From JBBRHH01 sp963788015 (GTDB taxonomy: Bacteria; Planctomycetota; Phycisphaerae; Tepidisphaerales; Tepidisphaeraceae), in the NCBI GenBank assembly GCA_963788015.1, contig CAWBEY010000012.1, positions 248,001 through 312,000 on the forward strand: a stretch of 64,000 nt of DNA, in the 5' to 3' direction. Below, one piece after another: positions 19,451-30,010 of the stretch. Position numbers and translations under genes: made by a program. The first letter of the stretch is position 1, and each line of letters opens with the position of its first letter. Under the pieces are notes generated by a model, which did not search any database, had not been told where the DNA came from, and saw only the letters and a program-made list of their open reading frames with translations.

Positions 19451-21960
19451 TCAATGGATGCGCAGGACGGTGTAGGAAAGCGGCGGGAAGACGAACGTTG
19501 CCGCGCCGTCTTTCATGTCGTGTCGCCATTCCAGGCGCTTGGGGATGATTTCAGTGGGATTCTCGGCAGTGTTGGCCGCGTTCAGCGGGCCGGCGAGTTG
19601 TTCCAGTGTCGCGACGGGGTCCGTTGGCGTTAAGCCGTCGAGACGGATTTTGGCCGGGCGGGCGTCGGTATCGAGGTTGATGACGTGGAGGACAATTTGC
19701 TTGCCGTCGTCGCTGCGCGTGGCAACGACGTTGAGCTTGGCGTCGCTGTTCTCGACCTGGATATCCAGCACGCGGGGCTGGTAGTTCTGGGCGAACATCT
19801 GCGTGACGTAGCCCGGCGGCTGAAGCCACGTTTTGGAAGGATTCAGGAAGAGGAGTCCCTGGTCCCAGCCGTTGTCATTTTGGCCGTCGGGCTGGAGCCC
19901 ATTGGCGGAGAGCGCGACCGGCACTCGGCCGTCGCGAATGATCTCCGCGATTGCGTTGGCATTTGCCAGGGCGCGGCGGTGGTCGTGGTTGTTGGCGTTG
20001 AACTCAAAGACAACGACGTGGTGCTTCGCGCCGTCGGCGAGCTTGTCGATGGCATCCACATAGCTTTTCAAGGCGATGGCGGAAGGTGAAGGAGCGGGGC
20101 CTTGCGTCCACGTGTGCACGTCGAACCAGATTTCACGGCCGTTCTGCTTCGCCAGGTCGAGGAGTTTCTTGTGGGCGGCCAGGGAGGTGATGCGCGACGC
20201 AGCGCCTTGGACCTGGTTCGGATCGGTGATGGGGCGCTCATATTGAAAATCACCGGCCACGAGGATGACGTGCGGATCCTTGGCCCAGACTGCTTGCGCG
20301 AGGCGCTGGAATTTCTGGAAGTAGACATCGTCGATTTTTTCTTCGTTGCCCAGCTCGATCTGGCGAAGGTTGTAGGGAGCAGGATGGCCGTCGGCGGCGC
20401 GTCGGCGGCCCCAGGCGCTGTCGGCGGGGCCATTCGCGTATTCGATGAAGTCAGCGAGATCCTCCGGCGTTTCATCAATGTTGAAGTCGGGAATGGCGAG
20501 AAAGCCGGCGGCGTCGCAGAGGTCGAGAAAGTCGACGATTCCCCAGCCGTTGGTGGAGTGGGGATACCAGTGGCCATGATAGGGTGGGCGGCGATCGCGC
20601 GGGCCGATCATTTTCTTCCAGCGGTACTCGGGTTCGTTGACCATGCTTCCGCCGTAGCGGAGGACCGGTGATGCCCTGGTCAATGAGGCCCTGGACAACG
20701 TCGCGCCGTAGGGGCAGGCCCTTAAAGCGGCCCCACTCGCCGGGTTGCAGGAAGACGTGGCCGACGGTGACGGAGCCGGAAGACTTGAGGCGGAGGGCGA
20801 AGCGGGCGGCGCTGTCGGAGGCGGCGGGGGTGAGGGTGAAGTCATAGCGCCGCCAATCATCGCCGGTGACGGAGAGGCGGGTTTGGGCGTACGTGCGCGT
20901 GCCGTCGCGGCTTTCGAGGGAGGCGACAAGGTCGAGCGGTTTTTCACAGCGAAGCCAGAGGTATCCTTCGCATGGTTTGCCGCGACAAGCGCGAGGCCCC
21001 AGCGGTTAAGGCCCTGGTTTTCGATGCCGACCTCCCCTTCCCCGCGGGCGAACGTGATGCGCTGGCTTTGGGCGCCGGTGAAAGGCTGATCGGTGTCGAT
21101 GGCGGCTTCCAGTACGGCGGCGCCCGAGACGATCGGCCGCCACATGCCGCTGACGGCGGCTTCTGGAGATGGCGTTGCTTCGAAGGGCAGATCGATGCGG
21201 CCGTCGGATGTGTTGACCTGGAAGTTGCGGTAGCGGGCCGTGCGGTCGCCATTGGCGCAGTCCGACCGTCCCGGCCTTAAGGGGTTTGGGATCTTCGACC
21301 TGGACGATGCTGTTTGCCGTTGACGGAAGACTCGATCGTGTCGCCGGACAGCTTGGCGGCGAGGGTGATCCATTGATCAGCTGGGGATGTCGCAAGCGGC
21401 TTCTTTGAGCAGTGTGTAGTCGTGCTGATGCCGGCCGAGGCCGACGACTTGTCGGCCGGCGTCGAGGGCAATTTCGTAGCCGTCAAATTCGTCAGCGCCG
21501 ATGCCAGGGCGGGCGACGCGGAGGATCAGGCCGGCATTGTGAACTTCGCCCTTTGGGGAGTTGTTGGCGCTGGGGAGGTTGATTTCGACACTCGCTTCGC
21601 CGTCGGCAAATGGGGCAACAGTGGAGCTGACGAGTTTGGGCCCGTCGCCGGCGCTGCCGGACAGTTCGGCGTCGGCGACGCGCCATTGGCCGGCGAAGGC
21701 GGAGAAGTTTTTGGCAGGGGAGATCACGGGCGGTTCCTGAAAGCTTTCGCCGAAGATCATCTGGCTGTAGAGGCCGCCGTAAATTTCATGATTCACGTCT
21801 TCGATGCAGGCGCCGGTGAGGTATTTGCTGACGGGCCGGCCGGGCTGGGTGGTGTTGATGCGGATGGAGGTTGGCGGCTTGTCTTGCGCTGAGCGGGCGC
21901 GGGGGCGGTGGAGACGAGGGCGAGCAAGAGAACGCGGAGGATTGGGTTTGATGGATTCAT
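19451..21960 (-). CDS. GH51-type alpha-L-arabinofuranosidase, secreted (several frameshifts)
   Basis: Removes arabinofuranosyl side chains from hemicellulose or pectin. The ATG at 21960 gives a signal peptide (ILRVLLLALVSTAPAPAQ). After a shift in the C-rich region the sequence continues with VNHEIYGGLYSQMIFGESFQ, typical of GH51 N-termini. A carbohydrate-binding-like insert follows, then VLRYGGSMVN, the acid/base motif ELGNEE, and a candidate nucleophile in VVVFEFNANNHDHRR, ending with a beta domain (FVFPPLSYTVLRIH). Shifts lie near 21890-21910, 21370-21390, 21290-21310, about 20960 and about 20680. Homology is continuous, so I treat it as one gene of roughly 830 residues. An SDR gene lies 25 bases upstream on the same strand. 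Confidence 0.75.
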
Positions 21961-21985
21961 TGCGTCTCTGGAGGTTTTGTTCGGA

Positions 21986-22751
21986 TTATCGAGCGGTGTA
22001 GCCGCCGTCCATCATGAGGATGGAGCCGGTGAAAAAGCTCGCGAGGTCGCTGGCCATGTAAGTGAAGAAGTCGGCCACTTCATCGGAGGAGGCGATGCGG
22101 CCGATGGGGTGGTTTTCGCGGAGCATGGCCCAGTACTTCTCGGGATCGCCGGAGGCGTCGGCGGAGCGGTGAACAATCGGCGTATCGACGGTGCCGCAGC
22201 AGATGGCATTTACGCGAATGCCGTGGGGGGCGTATTCGATCGCCATCTGGCGCGTCATCTGGTGAAGGGCGCCTTTCGAGGGGCCGTAAGCCCCTTGCGT
22301 GGCGATGCCGGCGACGCCGGAGATGGAACCGGTATTGAGCACGACGCCCGATTTCTGCCGCATCATGACTGGAATAACGTGGCGGGCGAACCAGTAGGCA
22401 GATTTGAGATTGGTGTTAATGACGGCGTCCCACTCCTCGGGCGTGTGCTCATGAAGGGCTTTGACGACGCTGATGCCGGCGTTGTTGACCAGGATGTCGA
22501 TTCGGCCAAACACATCGATCGCTATTCGTGTGGATTCAATGGACGTTCGTTCAAGACTAACGTCGCCGCGCACGTAGCGGAGACGGCTGGCTTTGGCGTG
22601 TTGGAGAAGGGACGCTGGGTGGCTCGGGTGCGATATCGACGGCGACGACGCCACGGATATCAGCATCGAGGAATTTGAGGACGGTGGCGAGGCCGATGCC
22701 CGACGCGGCACCGGTGATAATCGCGGTCTTGCTCGTCAGTTTTACTTCCAC
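21986..22751 (-). CDS. SDR-family NAD(P)-dependent oxidoreductase (one frameshift)
   Basis: Classical short-chain dehydrogenase of about 255 residues. It has the cofactor loop TGAASGIG near the N-terminus, NNAG in DILVNNAGIS, the catalytic Ser in LNTGSISGVAG, and YxxxK (YGPSK). C-terminal MMDGGYTAR is typical. I chose a GTG start at 22751, preceded by GGAG eight bases away. The frame slips once in the region 22600-22650 between strand 2 and HAKASRLRYVRGDVS. Likely oxidises a sugar or polyol, given the adjacent arabinofuranosidase; this is inference. Confidence 0.8.
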
Positions 22752-22902
22752 GTCTTCACTCCGCGCAGGCGCGAACAATTGGCCATTCACTTTGAAGGAG
22801 GAGTGTACCGGCGCAGCGGGCGGATGTCGTGACGAAGAAGCGAACTTTGAGTCAATCGATGACTATTGCGGCAGCGGTGAACGGCGTCTCCCACTGCGCG
22901 GT

Positions 22903-24661
22903 TTAATTCGCCAAGCGGCGTGCGCCTTGGGCGATTGAGATGGACAGGGCCAGGAGCCAGCAGGCGAATAGGGCGACGGGGATCAGGGGCGGAGCGGGGA
23001 AAGTGCGGTCGAAAAAGGCGAAGGGGATGCTGGCCTGCCAGATGGATGAATGGATGAAGGCCTTGAGCGCGAGGACGGGGAGGGGGAGAGTTAGGGCGCA
23101 GACAAGGGCGGTAGCAAGTCGCCAGAAACGTGAGCGGAGCGCTAGGCTCAGAGCGCATAGGAGGTAGAGGGGGGCGGGGGTGAGGTCGGTGAGGTGAAGG
23201 GGACCGAGGGCGGCGGTGATGAGGAGGTGAAGGCCGAGGATGATTGCGAGAAGGAGGAGAGATAGGAAGGCGATGGTGGTGAGGCCGGAGGCATTGTAAC
23301 GAATGGCGGACGCGAAAGGCATCGCGCAAGAGGCTGGCGAGGAGGAACAGGAAACAGACGATGAGGCACCAGCACGGGGGCATGCCCAGCACGCCCAGGC
23401 GCGATTCGCGGCCGACGTGTTCGTAGAGGTACGTGCTCGGTGCGTTGGAGTCGCCAGCCGTTAGAGCGATGAACTGGCCGTCCCAGACGTCCGCAGCATC
23501 GCAATGCGGTGGGGTTTCAAAGGAGGCCAGAACGGCGAGGGACTTGACGTCATAGACGGCGGTGGTGCTGGAGGTGAGGCCGGAGGCGATGAAACGGCGC
23601 GAGTCCGAAAAGAAGCGAGGGCTAATATTTTGGTGAATACTGTCGGAACGGCGAGGCGAGAAGGGTTCCATCTGCTTCATTCCAACCGACAATGAACAGT
23701 CGCGGCCGATGAAGGCAACAGATCGACCATCGTGAGAAACAGCGGGCGACGGGAATAGTCACGGTTCGCCGTACCAGAGTATCGCTTTGCCCATTGCGGA
23801 CTAGAACTCGATACCGCCGTGATAATTGGTTGATTTCGTGTCGTCCGCAGCGATGGGAATATTGATCGGCGGTAGACTATGGACCGCCTATCGACGACTT
23901 GAATGTCATATCGAGCGTTTTTGTGTCGTATCTGGAGAAGAAGTAGTCGGACTCATAGCCGTAGTCGCTTAAAAAGAGTGTGCGCCCGTCGGGCGATAGC
24001 CATCGTCGCACAGGTTGCGGCCGATCACCCTCAAAAAGGTGTTGGCATTGAAGCGAGTAGCCATTTCTCCGGCTTACGGTCCAGATTTGCTTGGAGACGC
24101 GGACTGTCTGACGGCTGGGTTGCAGGCTGTTTCCTACTGGCAAGAACACACTGCTCGTCAGACGAGAAATCCTCGATTTGACGAAGGTTCGGGCAGAGCG
24201 AGGGTCGGTCGCATGGGCGGTCAATACGTTGATCCATCGAATGGTGTTGGGAACCGGGTGGGGCGGAGAAGAACATGGGTGCGGGATTGGCGTCGAGATA
24301 GCCGGTTGGATGCGACCCGCCATCTATAAACGGGAGGGGGCCGACGGTGGTGCCGAGATGATGTTGTACCGCGCCGCTTCTTGCATCGCGGATAACGACA
24401 TTCATTGAACTGTCGACAGTGACAAGACGGCCATGGCTGGCAAGAAAAAATAGTCTTCGGGACGACTTGCACGAAGTCGGTGTTGCCGCGGTTGAAAATC
24501 GTGCACCAGTCGCCACGCGTCGTGGTGGTGGCTGGAGATAGAGGAACGCGAGAAGTGTGAGAACCAGTAGGAACACCGAAATAGAGCGAAGGGCGAAAGA
24601 AGAAGGGACGCCAAGGCTGTCTGGTTGCGGTGGCGTAAGACAGTGTGTTTGGGTCGGGCAT
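22903..24661 (-). pseudogene. Badly disrupted gene: propeller-like protein with multi-pass membrane C-terminus
   Basis: Coding-like segments in alternating minus-strand frames appear to be one gene. There is an N-terminal membrane helix (FLLVLTLLAFLYL), propeller-type repeats (GRLVTVDSSMNVVIRDARSG; WLSPDGRTLFLSDYGYESDY; FFSDSRRFIASGLTSSTTAV), then at least four hydrophobic segments (CWCLIVCFLFLLASLL; FLSLLLLAIILGLHLLITA; LYLLCALSLALRS; LIPVALFACWLLALSISI). At least five frame changes are needed, more per kilobase than elsewhere. The gene is either genuinely decayed or was poorly assembled. The sequence between 22752 and 22902 holds nothing clear. Function unknown. Confidence 0.5.
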
Positions 24662-24750
24662 AGGGGCGGCCGCTGCTCTTCGAGTTTTGGCGAACCTTGT
24701 TATTATCCATGCAAACTTCAGTTCGTCACCTTTATGCGAGGCAATTTGTT

Positions 24751-25599
24751 ATGGATGAAATCGAGACGCTGCGCCGGGTTCCGTTGTTCAGCAACATGGA
24801 CGAGGCCGAAGTTACGGGGATTCGCGCGATTATGGAGGCCAATACCTTCGCACCCGGGCAGGTGATTTTTCGGGAAGGTGAACTGGGGGATCATTTTCAC
24901 GTCATCATGGACGGCGAAGTGGAGTTCATCACGCAGGACAGCGAAGCCAATGAGCTGGTGCTGGACACGGCCAGCCAGGGTGGATTTTTTGGGGAGCTTT
25001 CGCTGCTAACGGGCGGGCCGCGGTCAGCACGCGTGCGGGCGGTGACGAAGGTTTCCACGCTGGCGCTGGACCGAACCGAGTTCTTTGATTTCCTGATGAA
25101 GCATCCCCACGCGGCCATTGATGTCCTGCAAGTGCTGGGCAAGCGCCTGATTCGCTCGGATGATCTGCTTCGAAAGAGCGTCAGCCAGAATGTGAATGAG
25201 ATTGAAGAACGAAAGATGACGTTCGGGCTGCGCATCGCCGACGGCTTCGCGTCGGTGATGGGGAGCTGGACCTTCATTATCATCCAGAGCGTGATCCTGG
25301 CGATCTGGGTCACGTTAAACGTGATCTTTCGGGAGGATCCGAACAAGGCGTGGGACCCGTATCCATTTATCCTGCTGAACCTGGCGCTGTCATTCCAGGC
25401 GGCGTATGCTGCGCCGATTATCATGATGAGCCAGAACCGCCAATCGGATAAGGATCGGCTGGCGGCCGAGATCGATCACAACGTGAATAAGAAAGCGGAG
25501 ATTGAGGTGGCGCTCATCATGCGGCGGCTGGATGATCTGGAGCGGGGGATGCACCATAATCATCATGAGCAGTGTGCGCTTTTGCGGGGAGGAAATTGA
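24751..25599 (+). CDS. Cyclic-nucleotide-binding domain fused to DUF1003 membrane domain
   Basis: Residues 1-130 are a cNMP-binding domain (LRRVPLFSNMDEAEVTGIRA, QVIFREGELGDHFHVIMDG, GGFFGELSLLTGGPRSARVR with the phosphate-binding-cassette pattern). Residues 150-270 are DUF1003: FASVMGSWTFIIIQSVILAI, then PYPFILLNLALSFQAAYAAP and MMSQNRQSDKDR. Two membrane helices are predicted. I prefer the ATG at 24751 (MDEIETLRRVP); earlier in-frame starts exist at 24697 and 24709. It probably senses a cyclic nucleotide at the inner membrane face. The DUF1003 role is unknown. Confidence 0.85.
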   Translation: MDEIETLRRVPLFSNMDEAEVTGIRAIMEANTFAPGQVIFREGELGDHFHVIMDGEVEFITQDSEANELVLDTASQGGFFGELSLLTGGPRSARVRAVTKVSTLALDRTEFFDFLMKHPHAAIDVLQVLGKRLIRSDDLLRKSVSQNVNEIEERKMTFGLRIADGFASVMGSWTFIIIQSVILAIWVTLNVIFREDPNKAWDPYPFILLNLALSFQAAYAAPIIMMSQNRQSDKDRLAAEIDHNVNKKAEIEVALIMRRLDDLERGMHHNHHEQCALLRGGN

Positions 25600-25631
25600 T
25601 TCGTTGAATTATTGGTTCATCGCCTGTCCTA

Positions 25632-26057
25632 TCAGCCGTTTCGGGGCAGCGGCCAGTCCGCGTCGATCCAGTCGGTTTTGTCGGAGGCGGGGTCGGGTTT
25701 GCCTTCGAGGTACAGTTCCCAATGCGCCTGGATTTTGGGGTAGCGGCCGATGAAGCTTTTCCAGGCGGAGTAGTAGGAGCGGTAGAAGTAGGTTTTTTCG
25801 GCCCACTGGGCCTGCTCCTCGCGCAGCTTGTCCAACTGTGAGCGCACGTCGGCCAGTTGCTTGCCAAGATCGGCGACGTTCGCCTTCAGCTTCTCGTTTT
25901 CCTGCGAGAGCTGGTTCTTGGAGTTTTGGGCATTCTCCAGGGATTTCAGGGCGTCGTCGTAGAGCTTTTTAAGCTGATCGTAATTGGGTTGTTCATCCCC
26001 AAGGCACACGCTGCCCATGGCCAGCAGCATCGCCAGCATGCACAAGCACCACCGCAT
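25632..26057 (-). CDS. Secreted coiled-coil protein
   Basis: About 141 residues. The start at 26057 gives a signal peptide (CLCMLAMLLAMGSVCLG). A helix of about 60 residues follows with heptads (LKKLYDDALKSLENAQNSKN; LKANVADLGKQLADVRSQL), then a compact Trp/Tyr-rich end (YFYRSYYSAWKSFIGRYP; LYLEGKPDPASDKTDWIDAD). Likely periplasmic. I do not recognise a family. Confidence 0.55.
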   Translation of the reverse strand: MRWCLCMLAMLLAMGSVCLGDEQPNYDQLKKLYDDALKSLENAQNSKNQLSQENEKLKANVADLGKQLADVRSQLDKLREEQAQWAEKTYFYRSYYSAWKSFIGRYPKIQAHWELYLEGKPDPASDKTDWIDADWPLPRNG

Positions 26058-26155
26058 ATCGAGTCCTTTCACTCCACACCAGGTTTCAAAGCAGGGATCA
26101 TTTTAGAATATCCGCGGCCACACACAATGTTGGCGGTTGGCGTTAAAATGGCAGG

Positions 26156-26440
26156 ATGGGTCAACCAGACACTGAAGATGACGATGAGGAGTTGTACGAC
26201 CGCGAAGACCCGGACGATGCAGACGTGGATGATTCGGAGGGGGAAGACACCTACGCGTGCCCCGAGTGCGGCCAGGAAGTGTACGAAGGAGCCGATCGTT
26301 GTCCGCATTGCGGGCATTACGGCACGGGGGCTGGCCGGGTTGCGGGGGGAAAGCGGTGGTGGATGTATGTGGTGGTGGGGCTGCTGGTGCTGTCGTTTTC
26401 GTGGTGGGTGATTCACTTCCTGGTCAACGTGTTTCATTAA
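26156..26440 (+). CDS. Small zinc-ribbon membrane protein
   Basis: A 94-residue protein with an acidic N-terminus (Asp/Glu-rich, about 30 residues). A double-CxxC zinc ribbon follows (CPECGQEVYEGADRCPHCG, residues about 34-52), then one membrane helix (WWMYVVVGLLVLSFSWWVIH). Zinc-ribbon plus single helix proteins of this type are common in planctomycetes and of unknown function. Its stop overlaps the end of the convergent VOC gene by four bases. Confidence 0.7.
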   Translation: MGQPDTEDDDEELYDREDPDDADVDDSEGEDTYACPECGQEVYEGADRCPHCGHYGTGAGRVAGGKRWWMYVVVGLLVLSFSWWVIHFLVNVFH

Positions 26441-26808
26441 CGGCCATCGGCACTCATGATCTCAATGCGGTTGCCGTCGGGGTCGCGGGTGAAGAATCGG
26501 TCGACGTTCTGGATCTTCATTTTCTCCCAGGCGACGACGTGGCCGGCCTTTTCCAGTTGCTCGGCCGCGGCGTGAAGATCGTTCACCCAGAGTGCAAAAT
26601 GCTGGGCGTTGCTGGGATCGGTGACGGGGCGTTCGATGAGGTGAAGATCGGCGTTGCCCAGGCGATACCACGCGCCGGGGAAGTTGAAGCTTTCGGGGCG
26701 ATCAACTTCGCGCAGGCCCAGGACGCCGCCGTAGAAGGCTTTCGCCCGCTCGATCTGGTTGACGTTGATGGCGACGTGCTCGAATTTCTCAAAGATTGGT
26801 TTGGGCAT
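26437..26808 (-). CDS. VOC-family (glyoxalase-like) protein
   Basis: A 123-residue single VOC module pair. FEHVAINVNQIERAKAFYGG opens the first half. The second half has HFALWVNDLHAAAEQLEKAG and FFTRDPDGNRIEIMSAD, with the C-terminal Glu (NRIEIM) that ligates metal in this superfamily. It could be a lyase, dioxygenase or resistance protein; no substrate is implied. Confidence 0.8.
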   Translation of the reverse strand: MPKPIFEKFEHVAINVNQIERAKAFYGGVLGLREVDRPESFNFPGAWYRLGNADLHLIERPVTDPSNAQHFALWVNDLHAAAEQLEKAGHVVAWEKMKIQNVDRFFTRDPDGNRIEIMSADGR

Positions 26809-26907
26809 GGGGCGGGATTATAATGTGGCGGGGGTTTGATGGTGGGCGGAGAGGGAGGGAGAGGAGAAGTGATTCCCAAGAATGGTCCGTGAGATCACCG
26901 TGGTGAT

Positions 26908-27836
26908 TTATTTCATCGCTCCGTCCTCCAGTATCTGAAACTCATGAATCCCATGCTTCCTCTCGTCCCGCCACGTCCAGACCACCTTTTTTTCCGGCGT
27001 CACCTCCAGCAGCTTGACCTCTCCCGCCCCGTTCGCACCGTAACTTGTGATCACGGTGTTGCCGTTCGAGAGCCGCTGCGCGCCGCAGGGATCCTTCAAC
27101 AGCGGCTCGGGGAGGTCTGCGTTCGACAACTGCCACACGACCTTCCCCTCCTTGTCCACCTCGATGCTGATCTTTCCATGGGTGCAGTTGATTAAGGTAT
27201 TTCCGTTCTCCAGCCGGATCGCGGTGAAGGGCCAACATTCGGCGGGTGTCTCTGGCGTCTTGGCTTCCCAAACCACCTTCCCCTCTGGCGAATACTCCCG
27301 CACCACCTTGTCGAGCAACTGCGGCACAAGGTAATTGCCGTTGGCCAATTTCCGGGTCATCCGCGTCTGCAAGTGGGTGTCTTTTGTCTGCGCCTGGATG
27401 GCGACCTCCACCACAACCTTCCCCTCCTTGTCCACCTCCAGGATCCGCGGCTTTGGGCCGGCCTCCGTCAGCATATATCTTCCCTCCCCCACCGCCTGCA
27501 CGGTGTTCACCTCCGACTGCGTGCCTTTATATTCCCACACCACCTTCCCCTCGCCGCGTCACCTCCACCGCACCGCCGCCGGGATATTCCTTTCCCCTAG
27601 TGATGGCCAACAGGATGTTTCCGCTGGGCAAAACAAAGCCGTCGCGCGTCGCCGAGCGGATAGGTCCAAGCCACCTTGCCGGTCTGGTCGACGATGTAGG
27701 TTTCGTTTCCGAGGGCCAAAAAGGAATGGGCGAACTTAGGCGCTGCTCCGGCGTCGGCCGCGTGGAGGGCGGTGCCCATCGCAGCTAGAAGCAGTCCTAC
27801 GAAAATCGTCGCCTTCTTTTGAGATTGCATGACCAA
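26908..27836 (-). CDS. Secreted beta-propeller (PQQ/arylsulfotransferase-like) protein (two frameshifts)
   Basis: A signal peptide (KATIFVGLLLAAMGTALHAA) is followed by repeats of the form EVDKEGKVVWQLS, EYSPEGKVVWEAKTP and VTPEKKVVWTWRDERKHGIHE, alternating with LENGNTLINC, LANGNYLVPQ and LSNGNTVITSYG. This GN/GKVVW alternation is typical of PQQ-like and arylsulfotransferase-type propellers. Frame changes occur near 27640 and 27550; the protein is about 305 residues when joined. Probably periplasmic. No catalytic residues are recognised, so a binding or structural role is as likely. Confidence 0.65.
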
Positions 27837-27940
27837 AGACTATCTCCAAGGCAGCAAAAACCCAACCGGTAGACGATTCACGACTTGGCCGTCAGCGCCC
27901 GGCCTAAACATTGAACATCAGCCTGCATGGCCTAAAGCAT

Positions 27941-27969
27941 TTTCCGTTGCAGCCCATCCCCCCTATAAT
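27941..27969 (+). promoter_or_regulatory. Candidate sigma70 promoter of the YggS gene
   Basis: A perfect TATAAT at 27964 is preceded, 17 bases upstream, by a weak TTTCCG. It lies 54 bases before the GTG start. Confidence 0.5.
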
Positions 27970-28023
27970 CCCCGCTTTCAGGAACGGACTCTCAAAGTCG
28001 ATTGCGGCACCAAGGAGTAATGC

Positions 28024-28823
28024 GTGGCTAAGAAATCTCAGTTGTCGGACAATCTGGACGACGTGCGGCAACGCATTGCCAAGGCGTGCGCGCAGGCTGG
28101 CCGGGATGTGAGCGACGTTACCCTGATCGCCGTCACCAAAGCGGCCGCGCCCGAACAGATCCGTGAGATTCTGCAGCTTGGCGTGGCCGATCTTGGGGAA
28201 AGCCGTGCGCAGGTGCTCGCACAGCGCACGGCCCAGTTCAACGAATTCCACAAGCGGCAGCACGCTGCAGATTCGGGTGTGCCGGCCCGTCTACGGTGGC
28301 ACATGATCGGGCATCTGCAGCGCAACAAGATCAAGCAGGTTCTTCCCGTGGTGGATTGCATTCACAGCATCGACAGCCTGCGCCTGGCGGAGGAACTGGA
28401 TATCCAGGCGACGCGCTGGGCAAAAAGATCAACGTGCTTCTCCAGGTCAATGCCAGCGAAGAACGCAGCAAGTTCGGCGTGGCCGTGGGCGCTTCGGTGC
28501 ACCTGGCCGAGCAATTCGACACCATGCCCGGCCTTCAGCTTGTGGGCCTGATGACGATGGCCCCCTTTACCGACAGCCCTGAAGCGCAAAAGTCCGTCTT
28601 TCGGCGCACGCGCGAAATTTTTGAAGAGATGAAGTGGCAGAAAATCGGCGGCACCCACCTCCGCCACCTCAGCATGGGCATGAGCAACGATTTTGAGATG
28701 GCCATCGGTGAAGGCGCAACCATGGTTCGCATCGGCAGCGCCCTCTTTGGGGGTGAACATCACGACGATCACAATACTGAAGAACCGGACCTCGAGGCCA
28801 AGTTAAGAAAATCAGACGACTGA
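28024..28823 (+). CDS. yggS: YggS-family PLP homeostasis protein (one frameshift)
   Basis: PLP-binding TIM-barrel protein without known enzymatic activity; it keeps vitamin B6 and amino-acid pools balanced. GTG start with AAGGAG seven bases ahead. Family motifs are VTLIAVTKAAAPEQIREIL with the PLP-lysine in AVTK, LGESRAQ, RWHMIGHLQRNK, HSIDS, VLLQVNASEE, GLMTMAPF, and LSMGMSNDFEMAIGEG followed by VRIGSALFG. The frame slips near 28405-28426, at the point where GKKINVLLQVN is expected. The C-terminal tail is Asp/His rich. Length (about 265 residues) is slightly above the usual 230. Confidence 0.9.
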
Positions 28824-28837
28824 ATACGATCCCACCT

Positions 28838-29155
28838 ATGTTTGCCGGCGACCCCTTCCGCTTTTTCCGCTTTTTCCTGGCCGTCATTGCCAGTGTCTAC
28901 GCCACCGTTATTACCCTTCAATCTTTGTGGGGCTGGTATGTCTGGCTGGCTGGCCCGGATCGTTACGTGTCTCTGGTCCGCCGGTATGTCCTGCTGCACG
29001 GCCTGCGTGTTCGCATGAAAACTTTTGGTGGGGATGCTCTTGTTTGCCTTCTCCTGTGCGTTGCGTTCTTCATCCTCTGGCATTCACAGACTACCATGGA
29101 CTACATTCAACAACTTCAGCATGCCTCAAACGCCCCCCTCCACCTCCGACGCTAG
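28838..29155 (+). CDS. Small membrane protein
   Basis: A 105-residue protein with two clear hydrophobic helices (FFLAVIASVYATVITLQSLW; ALVCLLLCVAFFILW) and basic segments between. It starts 15 bases after the yggS stop and overlaps the next start by about 35 bases. No family recognised; it may be translated with its neighbours. Confidence 0.5.
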   Translation: MFAGDPFRFFRFFLAVIASVYATVITLQSLWGWYVWLAGPDRYVSLVRRYVLLHGLRVRMKTFGGDALVCLLLCVAFFILWHSQTTMDYIQQLQHASNAPLHLRR

Positions 29156-30010
29156 CTCGCAAAAGCTGCTCCCGGCCGGCCAGCAATCGCCGGCAGTCGC
29201 CACTCCCATCGCCACCACGTCAGGCCCTTCGCGCCAACTATCTGAGCTTCCCAAGGATGAGCTGGAACATCTGGCGGAAGAATTTGGGCTTGACCCCGCG
29301 GCGTATAAATCGCGGCAGCATCTTGTGGCGGCCATCCACGAGCGGCGCCAGCTCATCGCCTCGATGGACCGCGAGGCGATGCTGGACGTTGTGAAATGGG
29401 GCCGCCGGCCTGTCACCGCCAGCGCCTCGCGGGAGCAACTGGCCCTGGAAATCGCCGCATCACCAGCATGCGCTTTGCGGGGCTGAGTCAGCGCGGGCTG
29501 CTGGTTTTGGGGCGCCTTCGGGGCCTGGACGTCCGGGACATTGATGATGTGCCTCTCCTGGTCCGAAAGCTCAAACGCAAGGAAGGCATATTTGCCCGCC
29601 TCAATCGCAAGCGGCGTAGTTTCCTGGGCTCGATGGTTTCTAAAATCCTGGGCGAGCAAATCAATGGTGACTACCAGTTTCTGCCCGGCCAAGCGGATGC
29701 TCCCGCCGACGGCGCATCGGCCTCACGCCCGGCCAGCATTAAGGAAGAGATTGAAGATGCCGGGCTGTTTGGCGGCATCACTTCCCGCATTAAGCGATCG
29801 GCCGACCAATACCTGAATCAGAAGCTGGATGAGATTGAAGCTCGCATTGACCGTAAGCTTGACGAGATTGATCGCCGGCTCGCCGATTGGCGCGACAAGG
29901 AAATCGCCAATCGAATCCGCATCCTGAAGATCACTTTGTGGGCCAGCGTCATCGTCGCCGCCCTCTCGCTGATCTATTCCTACGTCAACGTCTATTTCCT
30001 TCACCACTGA
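29121..30010 (+). CDS. Membrane-anchored protein with Rho_N/SAP-like N-terminus and coiled coil (one frameshift)
   Basis: From MPQTPPSTSD the first 40 residues are a flexible linker. Next comes a helical module resembling the Rho N-terminal or SAP fold (LPKDELEHLAEEFGLDPAAY, then RQHLVAAIHERRQLI) that appears to repeat (MLDVVKWGRRPVTASASREQ). The frame slips near 29455-29465. The rest holds LSQRGLLVLGRLRGLDVR, a coiled coil (NQKLDEIEARIDRKLDEIDR) and a C-terminal membrane helix (ITLWASVIVAALSLIYSYVN). The protein may bind a nucleic acid or protein and tether it to the membrane. Its 3' end overlaps the convergent gene by 26 bases. Confidence 0.6.

Noticed and set aside
19451..24661. Treating every frameshifted gene here as a pseudogene
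   Set aside because: Most shifts are single-base, many at homopolymers, and motifs continue exactly; only the most heavily broken gene (22903-24661) and the truncated POTRA gene are called pseudogenes.
24697..24750. Longer N-terminus for the cNMP-binding/DUF1003 protein
   Set aside because: The extra 18 residues have no domain content; the ATG at 24751 begins right at the typical domain start, though the upstream starts cannot be excluded.
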